From assembly GCF_954871325.1 (NCBI RefSeq), contig NC_088776.1, positions 58,924,954 through 58,988,953 on the forward strand: a DNA stretch of 64,000 nucleotides. Direction: 5' to 3'. Source of the stretch: Gordionus sp. m RMFG-2023 (lineage: Eukaryota > Nematomorpha > Gordioida > Chordodea > Parachordodidae). Of this stretch, positions 52,958 to 64,000 are shown piece after piece (the first letter of the stretch is position 1; every line of letters starts with the position of its first letter). Under the pieces are notes generated by a model that had not been told where the DNA came from, did no database searches, and saw only the letters and a list, made by a program, of their open reading frames with translations. The translations under genes and the position numbers were made by a program.

Positions 52958-55900
52958 TTATTGGTTGAGCAATTTATCGTCATTGTTCATAGTACAAATC
53001 TGATTAGCAATTTGATTCGCTCTCAAATGACACCATATGATCGGTCTATAACAGGCTAAAGAGGAAAGTGCCGCTAAGGCCCCAGCTTCTGGGCTTATAA
53101 CGGTCGGGCATGTCATGCCTAAATTTTATAAATATACTCTATAATTATATTTTTTAAATAATTTTAAAAAAGGAAAGCCTACTTAAAATGTTTACAAATT
53201 GAGCAGTTAAACGTTTAGCGTTGTACTTTTCTACAAAAAACTTCGTTGTTTAAATTGAAATGGTATATTTTAAAAATATAAAAAAATGGCAACTATTTTG
53301 TTAATGCACAAAAAAAGGATTATCAATTAAAAAGTTGCCAATTGAAATTTGCGGCCAAAATTTGCAAGCACTTATTATTGAATTTTAATTCCAAAATCTA
53401 TAAATTAACATTAAGTTATTTAATACGTATTTAAAAAATCCATATACCGGATGGCGTTCTTAGAGAAGACCAAATGTCCATGATTAAATCGTTGGAGCCG
53501 GCTGGGAAAGGTGGGCAGTTAATGACGGGAAAGGGAGTATTTCCTGCTATAACAGGTCCTAAGCCATTGCTCCCACCAGCGCAAGCAATTATTATAAGGG
53601 GCACCTGAAGCGCTAATAAATATAAACAAGACGAAATGTGAATGTTTAAAAAAAAATCATTACATATATTAGATCATAAAAATACTTCTTAACGCTCATA
53701 ATTAATACAATTTTTTTTAAGCTATATTAAATGTCAATATGTATAATATACAGTGGGGATAATTTATTTAGGGTCTCGCGTCAGGCCTGTTTTCGGTGCT
53801 CTCGACAATATTTTAGGTTAGAATCCGTCAGGCGGAACCCGTCCCTGCAGGTTTATAATTTTAACTTTTATAAATAGGAGGCGTAAGGCAGATAATTAAT
53901 TATCTCAAACCTAGGTGTGGCATATAGGATAAATTACCTTCGTATTCTTTCAGTATGGTGAGTACCTCGGCAGTTCCCTTATGAGCCGACGCCATTCTAA
54001 CGTCCACCCTACTGACAGGATTCCAATTTTCTACGGGACGTTTGTCGATGTCCGAGTGCAATGCTTTGGAAATTTTGGATTTTATAGCGTGAGCATGAGT
54101 TAAATCGGTGGGACTAGCGATCATTATCAATATGACGGGCATTGGCTCTGTTTTGAAAGTCTGTTGAAGGGACTATGTACATGAAAATTTTAATTATAGA
54201 ACGCATGAGCAATTCCAAACATTGATCCTGGAGACCATCTTAAAAATGGATGGAACTCGGTATGAAGGTTAAATAGATTGTATTATACAAATCCAGATTT
54301 TAATGCCCTAGCTCAAATATTACCCGAGTTATGGGCCTTCAAAGTTCGATGAGAACCTTTTTTTTACTTTTAACGAATCTTAAAATACTCAAATACTTTT
54401 TTGGTCTATAGCAACAAATTATCGATCATTTTTTAGCCCTCAAGATTCTCCTTAAGAAAATGAATAAAAAATTATTTAAAAAATATCTTCAGTGTCGTTG
54501 TAATTTCCGTTAAAACAAAAAAAAAAATTATTTTGAAAAGTGTCCCATTTAAAAAACGATGAAACCCGTGAAATATGTTTATTGCCAATATATTTATATA
54601 TTTAAGCAAAAATATTATTGGAGAAAATAAGAATTTTAAATTTAATTTAGTTTTAGGAATAAAAAAAAATCAATTCTAAAGGGCGCTAATAGACAAAGAT
54701 AATTATAATACATTTTATATTGGGGTACAAAAAATGGTATTTTCAAAAAAAGTCTAGTGTATACAATAATTCTATATAAAATATTGTCATTATCTTTAAA
54801 AATAGCGCCCTCTATAATTGTTTAATTTATTCCAAAAATTATAAATAAAAATACTAAATAAAAATTTAAATTTTTAATTTTCTCCATTAATATTTTTACT
54901 TCAATATTTAAATATATTGGTTATTAGACATATTTGACAAGTTACATCGTTTCAAACATCCTTTTATAATTTAGTTATTTTTTATTCCTAAAATTATAAA
55001 AAAAATCTAAATAAAATTTCAATTCTTTTTTCATCGTTTTATATTAGGCCCTTCTCGAAATAATCTTTCTGTTTCACCGGAAATACAACGACACTGAAGA
55101 TATTTTTTAAAATAATTTTCGCGTTTTTCTGAAGAAGAATTTTGAGGGCAACAAAATGATATATAATTTGTTACTTTAAACCAAAAAATATTTTGAATGA
55201 TTTGATATTCGTTAAAAGAGGAAAAAGCTCTAAAGGTCTATAACTCGGGATATATTTGAGCTAGAGCATTAAAATTTTGATTTGCATAAAATATACAATC
55301 TATTTAATCCTCATGTACCAAATTTCATTTATTTTTAAAAATGGTCGTCGCGTCGGAATATCGCGCTATATTGGTCGATTTGTCATGGGTTATCCATATA
55401 GGGTAGTTCCGCAGAACCAGCCGAGCCCCAGTGACAACGTAACCAATAAAATATAGGCACACCATATGACAGAAAACTATTAATATTATATCTCCTTATC
55501 AACTTCTTTTTTTGGCATGATTAAATATCGCAAAATATGAAAAATAATTTTTTTTTAAAAAATCAAGAGGTTGGAAAATATTTACAATTATATTTCTTTC
55601 TTATAATATTTTGTAATAAATAGAATTGAGTTATAATAAAAATAATTATCCTAAAAAACTCATTACAACTAAAGCTATGTGCTTTATATAACCATTCCCT
55701 ATGCTATTAGAGCATATTATGAGGCGCACTGAGTAAGCTAATATAAAATATGCGTTAGAACCAAAACAAGACCTTTAAAAAAAATTTAAGCTTAAATGTA
55801 TCCTCACAATTTTCCACCATTAGCAATAAATAACATTAATAATAGCTGTTAATAATTATTTAAACATATAAATGATTATTACCATCAATGTATCCAAGAC

Positions 55901-58900
55901 CCATTGGTAATTGGCTTTTACCATTTTGAGCTTGGTATCGTCGACGCTAGAAAGATCGCGGTAAACCTGTTTGTCGACCATGAGAGTTTTATCGCCTTGA
56001 GGCCAGAGTCTCCAGGAATCGTTGTCTATAACGTCCGCTAATAGAATTTCGCCTTATATTTTTTTCCCCAATTATATATTATTTAATTTTATAAGCGTTT
56101 TATTCAGAAATTACGAGATATCTCTCCATCGCATTTAATTAATTTTATATTCTTCTTCATCTTTAATGGACTCACGGCGGGGTTAGTGCTACAACAATCA
56201 GGTCGAGAAATAGTAATATTCAATTGAGCGAAATAAATATTATCGGTAAGATCAAAAAAGGCATGTCAATCGTTTTTGACGCGAGACGAGAAGGACATAA
56301 CTATAGATGAATTAATGGCTAAAAAAATTCAGCAATTCGGTTCCATTATGCGTAGGCCGAATAAAATCTGTCAGACATGGAAGCACGAAGTCCAATTCCA
56401 TTCTAATATCTTCAAAGTTGTACTGTATTTTCAATGAGATAAAGGCCTCGGAGATAATTATTAGGGTTTAGTAGATTTTTGACCATCAATGAACGGCTAA
56501 AAGTAGAGCAATTATTCAACTATAATCATTGCTATACTTGGACTTTACCAGCGTAGAAAGAGATAGTGGCATATTGAATCGGGTCAATAGGAGGCAAGTC
56601 TAATAGTTAATAAAAGGTGTTTAGATGTAATTCCACCTCACCACAAGAAAATAAATTCTTCAGTTGTGATAAATGCTATTATAAGATATTATTATATATC
56701 ATATATTTTATATTACAGTTTATTTTGGATTACATAATCATGATTATCCGCCCAAAGGTGAGCGTATGGTTAATTATATGAAGGCCCATCCTCCATATAA
56801 TTATGGCGATTTTTTTCCTCAAGGATACCAACAAACCTTGTAACCTAAATATAAAGTTATATAAGGGTGGAACTACACCCGGGCTGTATATGTATATGTT
56901 TAGCAATGAAGGAAGTAGAATATAAGAATATAAAAGGTCCTCCCTTTCAAAAAAATAATTATAAAATTCAAGGAAATAAATTTAATAATTATTTTTTAAT
57001 TAAATAGATTTGATTAGAGATACGTAGTAGATATTAAATTAGTATACGTGTTTTTATATTAACTATTTTAAATTTATTCTGTAAGTATTAGATAATATTA
57101 ATTACTCTAATGATAATAAATAGATTTAAGGGTCAATAATAATTTATATTATGATTTATATATAATTAATAAATCAAAGAAATATAAGAAAATATTTAAG
57201 ATATAACTTAAATAATAAAATTACCTTACCATCAACAATTATTTGTTAGATGGTCATAAATTAGGTCCATAATCTTCTCGAATAGTAAAGGGATGGATAA
57301 TTGGTTGAGGACCAAAATTTTCATAATTGATCGGTATTTTGAATTAGCTTTATTTAGTTTAGCTATCATATCTAGTTTTGTTGACCTTTTATTATCAAGG
57401 ATAACTCCAAAATATCTCATGTAAGTAACTTCAGTAATATCAAAATCGTCTATTATTAACTTATCATGAGTTAATGTACTGCAACTTCACTAATATCACC
57501 ATCATCTATCATTAATTTACCAGGAGTTATTGTGCTGACAATGTTAGTACCTTCGTTTTTTGAACATTTAGATATAAGTCGAAAAATCGAGCTACAATGA
57601 TTAAAATATTGACTAGGTATTGAAGTTTGGGTATAGAGGTTTCAGTTAAATATATATCGTCGATAAAGACTAGAATATTCATATCTTCAACCTTTAATAC
57701 TTCCGCACAAGAAGCTTTTGAGTTTTTTCAATAATAAAATTAGTGATGAAGTTAAAAAGTAGTGGGGGATAAAACACAGCCTTGTTTTAGTTCAATAGTG
57801 ACCGGAATTTTGTGAGATTTAAGATTTACCGCCTGTATCAGTTATATTAAGAGCAGTAGAGCCCTAGGAATTATGATTATTAATTCCTAACCGTCCGATT
57901 TTACCATTAAATTAATCTGCAATTAACTAATTTTCTCGCTTAGGAGATTTGTTTAAATATTCTAAAAGGGTAGGAAAAAAGATTTTTCTTTCAAGGTAAT
58001 TACAGGGATATATAAGTTTATGATGTTTAGGACTTTACATCTTGCAATCTGATGCTACATATTCTACTATTTAAAGGTTCAAAGTTAGAGACGTAATCAG
58101 CCAGATTATTTTTTATAATTATACAGACACCAGACCAATTTATATTTGTTTCCCCTTACCAAAATAATTGATAGCTATTACAAAAAATTTTACTAGTGTC
58201 AGTCCAATGTATTTCCTGAATATAAGCTGATGTCAACTTTTAGAATGTCTAAGAGAATCCTAAATTGTGCAAATTTATTATTTGGTAATCTAGCATTTAG
58301 TGAAATCATTTTTAAGTTGCCTGAGATCAAATTATTACAAACACGCACGAACTAATGATAATCTGAGCATCTTATTATACAAAAATGTTTAGCTTAAATA
58401 AAGTCCCCTCTATTATTAAATGAGATGTCAATACCCTCTACATCATATTTTCATCAAATGTACAGCCGGGGAATTAATTTATATTATAAATAAACTAAAA
58501 AACTATAAAGCATGTGGTCATGATGGTATCCACAGTAAATTTCTTAAAACAGATCCTCTATTTTGTGCTGAGATTCCTCTTCCAATTATGACATGAGTTT
58601 GGCATGACGGAACATGTTCGTCCGATTGGCTCACAGCAATTTAAATTAATTTCTCTGAAATAAAAAATCCTAAATATCTTAAAGACTGGAGAGGTATATC
58701 ACTAAATTCAGTGGTATACAAAGTTTTTACTGATATTATTTTAAATAGATTAAAACCAGTCTCATTTAGAAAAGGTCATAATGATCTCGGGGCCATTATG
58801 GCTCTAAAAATCTAAATTGAAAGGGCTAAGGAAGAATCAACTTTTTAATGTAGCTTTTTAGACTTTAAAAGAGCATTAGATTCTATAATTCATTCTAGAT

Positions 58901-60927
58901 TATGGACAGCTTTGAGAGAGATAGGAACTCCTACACATTTACTAAAACTGCTAATTAATTTATATCTAATTATTTTATTCAAATTATTCATGCTAATCTT
59001 AAATCTCTTAAAATTCCGGTCAATATTGGACTAAAACAAGACTGTGTTTTATCCCCCACTACTTTTTAATTTCATCACTAATTTTATTGTTGAAAAAGTC
59101 AACGCTTCTTGTGCAGCGGTATTAAAGGTTGAAGATATAAATATTCTAGCCTTTGTCAACGATATATGTTAAACTGCAACATCTATGCCCAAACTACAAC
59201 ACTTAGTAACATTTTTATTATCGAAGGCAAGTTTTTTTGGCTTATATCTAAATGTTGAAAAAACAAAAGTACTAACATCTGCCTATGCATCAGCCCATGA
59301 TAAATTAATAATTAATAATTTTGATATTACTGAAATAACATACATGAGATATTTAGGAGTTATTCTCGATAATAAAGGTCAAACAAAATTAGATATAATA
59401 ATTCAAATATCGTTTTCATATAAAAATTTGGTCCTCGATTTAATTATCCATCCCTTTAAAAATTCGGTTGTTCAAAATTCTAAAGCGTAATTTAAAAAGT
59501 GGATTAGATTGGTTACATCCAAATGTTAAAAATGAGATGGAATGATCTAATATGCGACAGAGGCAGCGCATGATGAGCATATTCAAGTGAGGGAATTCAA
59601 AATTTCACAACCTGTATCGGTACATTAATGAAATCAATTCAGGGTTGGAGAGATGGAATTATAAAATCCAGAACTGGCAGATATTCCTATTCAGTGGAAA
59701 GTAAAGATAGAACGATACCAAAGCATTCTGATCAACTGCGAAATCTAGATGTAGCGAAAGAAATGGAGAAGTCAGGGAGAGAGAAAGAAGAGACGGAAAT
59801 AGTTAAAAATTGGAAAATGTAGAAGAACTACCTATAGAGGGGGAAAACGGCGAAACGGAAAAGACTGATGAAAATTCGGTTCCTCAGGATATGTCTTCAT
59901 TACCTCGAAAACTATAAACAACAATGAGGCAGAAATCACAATGATCGAAGGAAGTCTACACATCTTCTAATTGAGGATTTTTTAAATCTTAAGTGTTGGG
60001 AAATGTGATAAATGCTATATAAGATATTCTTATATTTCATACATTTACACTTTATTTTGGATTACATTATCTTGATTATCATAAATTATATGATTGACCT
60101 TTATAATGAGATATGTGATGATGCCGAAATAAGGTTTACTTTATTCAGAAGTATCGAAGGTTTAATGCTATGCATCTGACAAAAACAAGCCAATGAGAAA
60201 TATGAAAATTAATATGGCAATATCTCGGGTAAGTCATACTGCGCCCACTGCTCAAAAGATGAATATTAGTGATTCCACTCCTCAACCTTTCACTTCAATT
60301 TATCAGCCTTCTATTAGCAGGCACAATGAGTTTAACCGTTCGACACAATCCATTATTATCCCATAAGTCTCTGATGACTCAATAATTTAGAATTTGTTAT
60401 GGGAGAATTATCTTCTGAAGGAGGTGTAATATAAATATCATATAATTTGTTTTATTTAATAAAGTTTATATAAGGCTATCTTAGATCTTAGCAAATTTTT
60501 TTATGTCTGTGTTTTAGCAGTTAGTATTTATTTGTAAATTTATTGCATATAGATAAAAAATTTTCTTGACAAATATAACTTAACCGTATGTGCATGATCC
60601 TAGCCTGTTAGGTTAGGGGTGGAGACATTGAAGATCTGTAATTTGAACGTCAATCATTTTATTAAAAATTATAAAAAGTGTCATCTCAATAGTACATATT
60701 TTTGATTTTGTAGAATAAAGCCGGGTGTAAACCGGGAAATAATTTTCTACTTTTTAAAAAAAAATATAAATAAATATACCGGTGGAAGAGTCTATCCCAA
60801 ATTCTACCTTCATGTCGACCAAGGTTACGTTAAAATAAACGCGCCAAATTTTTTCCAAAATTTCGAAAACCAATATCGTTTGTTTTTTGATCGTGTTGTA
60901 CATTAATCTTTTATGCCGACTTATTTC
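52958..60927 (-). CDS. PAICS: PAICS: SAICAR synthetase / AIR carboxylase, 3' five exons
   Basis: Minus-strand exons in coding order are 60927-60780, 56052-55883, 54160-53938, 53612-53448 and 53118-52958. Phases 1, 0, 1 and 1 match, and the 288 codons end in TAA. The SAICAR synthetase part has [22 protein letters not shown], then [20 protein letters not shown] and [10 protein letters not shown]. The PurE-type AIR carboxylase part has [26 protein letters not shown], then [20 protein letters not shown] and VINCPP, then [10 protein letters not shown] and [20 protein letters not shown]. These are the diagnostic blocks of the fused animal enzyme, which carries out two consecutive steps of de novo purine synthesis (AIR to CAIR to SAICAR) in the cytosol. 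Roughly the first 150 residues of the usual 425 are not found and should lie beyond 60927 or outside the window. The stretch before SAHKG is about 15 residues longer than in vertebrate PAICS as I recall it. Intron 1 here (4.7 kb) holds two LINE fragments. Confidence 0.92.
54225..55355. mobile_element. Foldback element with long inverted arms in a PAICS intron
   Basis: Left arm words such as gaccatcttaaaaatgga, ggttaaatagattgtat and cctagctcaaatattacccg return inverted at the right (cgggatatatttgagctaga, atacaatctatttaatcctc). The arms are well over 150 bases and are separated by a partly symmetric A/T-rich centre. No coding region or clear target duplication is seen. Confidence 0.65.
56662..56755. 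repeat. About 85-bp repeat, second copy at 60004-60085
   Basis: Both copies contain gtgataaatgctat, aagatatt, tttattttggattacat and tgattatc. They are direct repeats flanking the LINE-bearing region of the PAICS intron. Nature unknown. Confidence 0.55.
57228..58340 (-). mobile_element. Decayed LINE, minus copy: endonuclease and late reverse transcriptase
   Basis: On the minus strand, starting near 58340, the reading goes [23 protein letters not shown] and [24 protein letters not shown] endonuclease words, then [20 protein letters not shown]. After an internal gap comes reverse-transcriptase sequence ([12 protein letters not shown], then [20 protein letters not shown]). Frames shift and stops occur. 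It shares its RT part with the plus copy at 58455-59490. Confidence 0.7.
58455..59490 (+). mobile_element. Decayed LINE, plus copy: reverse transcriptase
   Basis: Pieces in order are [66 protein letters not shown] at the catalytic A/FxDD box (here FVND), then [20 protein letters not shown] and [14 protein letters not shown]. This is a non-LTR reverse transcriptase with several stops. It is arranged head to head with the minus copy. Sequence to about 59960 (for example [24 protein letters not shown] frames) may be its 3' part. Confidence 0.75.
60004..60085. repeat. About 85-bp repeat, first copy at 56662-56755
   Basis: This is the direct-repeat partner described at 56662-56755, at roughly 85 percent identity by eye. 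The sequences diverge immediately after tgattatc. Confidence 0.55.
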
Positions 60928-63900
60928 CTTCAATAAAAAAAACACATGTATTTGAAACATTTTTGGGGGTAGGAGATGGGGGGGGGGAGATCTAAATGCA
61001 ACAATTATTAATTAGAATAGGCTTGTCTATTCTAAAAAACAAATATGAATCGAATAGTGAATTCCTTGTATTCGATTTGTTTAACTGAACTATTCGGGCG
61101 AATATTAAAATAATCGAATAATTTACTATTAGGACGAATATTAAAATTTACTCTTTGTATTCGATTCTTTAAAATAATAATTTAATGATATAAAGAACAT
61201 GCAATCAAGTTATTTCTTTGTAAGACACGCGATTTTTTTTTAAAGAGCAATTTAGTGAGTATATCCAACTGAAAAAAAAGAAACCTTTCACAAAATATCG
61301 ATGTCACCTATCAGGCTGATAGATTGTCAACAAATCACTCTTTTTATTCGAATTTTACTTATTCGGAATCGAATAATCAGAAATGAAAAGAAAATATCAA
61401 TTCATTTCTTTTTATCAGGATGATTTCTCAAACTCAAAATGAATGTTTATTTGTATACAATTTCTCATTCATATCCCGACGATCCTCGCAGAACGCTCGC
61501 ACGGTGTCTAGGGACACTTATTTTGGGGAAGAGGGCGCGGGGAGGAATTAGCACGCCTTTTAAAATATCAATTTTGAAAAACAAATTTATTTTTCTAAAG
61601 TCAAAATAAAAATTTCAGAGTTTAAAAATGCTATTCAAAGATTTTGATCCCTGATCAATAAATTTTTTTTCTCTTCAAGCACTGAAAAAAATTTGTCAGT
61701 CCCAAATTTTTATAATAAAATTTTTTTTTAAATAAATTATATAAATAATTTATAAATTAACTAGCAACGATGTAATTAATTAGTTATAAAATATAACTGT
61801 TATAATTAATTTTAACCAACACTAGCCATTAACTGATCCAGCTTTTGTAAAAAAAAAAAAAACCCCCACTCTGGGGGAATTCGTATTTGTTCTGAAAAAA
61901 CCTATTTAATCCATTAAACTTTTTGGTCAAATTTTCCTCTAATATTTTTAGGATCATTCATTAATGCCATTCACCGCACTCATCCCAAAATACGATGCCA
62001 TCATTATATAATGTAAAAAAAAAAAAATTTTACGGTTAACAAAACCTCTTTTTTTTTTAAAAAAAACCCCATCATAGTAATAATATTAGTGTTAATTAAA
62101 CGGCAAGATTTAGCCAATTGTAAATTATGATTTTAGCCAAAATAACATTATCCAAAGCCTTGAGATATCGTTAATAAATGTCTAAACCTTTCTATGAGCA
62201 AAATCAGGCTTGAGTAATATTTTTTTTTGGCTAAAATATTGGGCTAGCTGTTTTTTTTAAAAAAAAATTGGGCTGTCTAGTAAATACTAATTTTATAATA
62301 TTTATTTTTTTCTAACATTATTATCACAGCTACTGTGATCCTCAAAATATATAAAATTTACAAAAAAAATTGTATCGTATAATAAATATAATTTAAATTT
62401 TCAAATATAATTTAGCGATCAAATAGTAAAAGGGGGAAAAATAATAATAATAATATATAAAAATAAATTTATTATACGAAACTAGCTCTTGATGGTCAAA
62501 TAATTTTTCGATTTAATTTTATCATTTTTTTTTTCAATATTAAGTTATTTTTATTTTTGATAAACTATATATTTTTAAACTTAAAGAATTACTTATATTT
62601 TATTGAATTGTATTTTTTAAAATATAGTTAATCTACAATATATTTTTAATATAATAATATATATTTAATTTATATATTTTATAAATGTTTAATTTCATTT
62701 CTTAAAATTTTTTTTTCCGTATACGAATTTTAATAGATTTTTTTTAGTAGTTCAAACCAAATAAAATTTTGGAATTTAAAAAAAAAAAATAGAAATCAAT
62801 ATTTAAAAATTAAAAAATTTCAACAAAATTACTTGTGCTCCATATTATATTTTATTTCAATCATTTTACTTTTTTTTTTCTAGTTGTCAAGAAATTATAT
62901 TATTTTTTTTTGTTATGAGTTAGTGTCACGTTTTAATGTTGAGTTTTATTCTGGTTTTTTTCTTATGCCCGGATTATATTTCGATTACTATTCTCCCTAC
63001 TTGTGAGAGTCTGCAATCAAGTTGTTTTCCAAGGGGATATTTATGTACTTATACTTGATCGCATCTATGAATGGCTGCAACAAATTTGTATAATATTGGA
63101 TATGTTGATTCAGATCATGCCCCAAAAGTTTCACAAGTTTTTAAATTAAATTTAACAAAATTTTAAATGTTTTTTGGATAAAATTTCAAAAGTTTTTGAA
63201 TTAAATTTTCTTTACATTTTAAATGCAAGGCCAAATTAAAAAAAAAAAAAATGGACGAGAATAAGAAGAAAAAAAACTAGATATAACATTTAAAAAATTA
63301 CAAAAATAACAAAAAAAAATGCATAAAAAATAATGAAGAAATAAATGTCAAGGAGGGAAGGTGAGTCGAAAATTTCAATCTAGACCCTTATTTTAAGAGA
63401 TAAAACTCAGGAGTTTAAAGCCTATAAAGCAGAAGAGCCAAATGCATAGGAATATTTGTTGACCTCCTGTTGAAGAACATCTTATTGAGATTTGAGGTAA
63501 AATATTTACAAAAAAATAAATTCTATGTCAAAATTTATTTGGCCACGTTCCCCACTCAATTTAGTGTAGCACCATCTAACCTTTTAAAGTAGCTGCAGGA
63601 AAGGTTTTGGGTTTGGGGTCCCAGAAAATTTGGGAATATGGTTGAGATGAATGATTTGTAAAGGATGAATAATTTGATGCGTTTTTTGTGCTATGTGTTT
63701 TTCATCATTTTAAACATTTAATCATTTTTTTTAATTTGTAAAATTTTTTTTTTTATAATATATAAGAAATATATAATCTTATAACTAACTGTAACAATTA
63801 AGTGAAGCTGTATTTTTAAAAATATTTACCAATCAAGATAATATAAAAATAGGGAGTAACATAATCGTGTTCCTAAAAGGGAACAATAGCTAAGTCATTT

Positions 63901-64000
63901 AAGAGAATTTTTGCTATATATTATTTTATTTTAAAAAAAACACAATTCTCATTCTTTGATGTTAGGGAAAGACTACATTTAATAATTACTTTAATCGAAG
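60928..64000. other. No gene recognised; MITE and A/T-rich sequence
   Basis: The missing 5' exons of PAICS could be here, but I could not find them. Around 61020-61395 there are several copies of the attcgaat/tattcg word in both orientations, probably a degraded inverted-repeat element. The rest is A/T-rich with no readable exon. Confidence 0.4.
62088..62291. mobile_element. GTGTTGTTAAACGGC-family MITE
   Basis: It starts agtgttaattaaacggcaag and contains ggctaaaatattgggctagc in the right arm. It is a degraded copy bounded near 62291 by the inverted gggctgtctagtaaatact. Confidence 0.6.

Noticed and set aside
52838-53059. Plus-strand frame of 73 codons
   Set aside because: It is antisense to the last PAICS exon and its 3' flank.
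57232-57420. Independent minus-strand host gene
   Set aside because: Its product ([11 protein letters not shown]...) is the reverse-transcriptase segment of the LINE also found at 58455-59490.
56662-60085. Long terminal repeats of one retroelement, from the 85-bp direct repeats
   Set aside because: The repeats are short, similarity stops abruptly, no target duplication is evident, and the sequence between them is LINE and unrecognised DNA.

Overview
This is a very A+T-rich (about three quarters A/T by eye), intron-rich animal window. PAICS is the fused SAICAR synthetase plus AIR carboxylase enzyme known from animals. The other genes carry secreted and membrane modules typical of invertebrates (C-type-lectin fold, EB-type six-cysteine modules, LDLa, leucine-rich repeats). 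I cannot name the species. The EB modules suggest an ecdysozoan-grade invertebrate, and that is only inference. Coding exons are short islands in introns and spacers packed with small DNA transposons, decayed LINEs and long tetra- and pentanucleotide microsatellites.

Layout. (1) 3200-9066, + strand: a single-pass protein with weak CUB-like exons, an LDLa module, a membrane segment and a cytoplasmic tail, Neto-like in architecture. (2) 13740-16028, + strand: a complete four-exon gene for a 194-residue Asn/Gln/Pro-rich protein of unknown function. (3) 17870-19330: a decayed RTE-like LINE. (4) 21001-23944, + strand: a leucine-rich-repeat membrane protein with a proline-rich tail. (5) 25338-50283, + strand: a 16-exon gene for a predicted 797-residue receptor made of a signal peptide, a C-type-lectin-like domain, eight EB-like modules (one per exon), a juxtamembrane region, a membrane helix and a tyrosine-packed tail. 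Every splice phase agrees. (6) 52958-60927, - strand: the 3' part of PAICS, facing gene 5 tail to tail. (7) 60928-64000: no gene recognised.

Three of the four + strand genes look like cell-surface proteins, so the window is a run of putative receptors beside a housekeeping purine-synthesis gene. The receptor at 25338-50283 is the most interesting object. I do not know a named family with this exact architecture. Its exons are symmetric phase-1 cassettes suited to duplication and skipping.

The mobile fraction is unusually readable. Several hAT-type elements keep perfect or near-perfect 8-bp target duplications (36579-36918, 43518-45327, 45640-45871, 48805-49133, 31965-32645). Nested insertions give a relative order of events. 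One hAT remnant with a BED zinc finger (47102-48477) sits inside a tRNA-derived sequence. Small MITEs flanked by TTA and others flanked by TA recur throughout. All splice sites and domain calls come from reading the sequence; none has been tested by alignment or RNA data.
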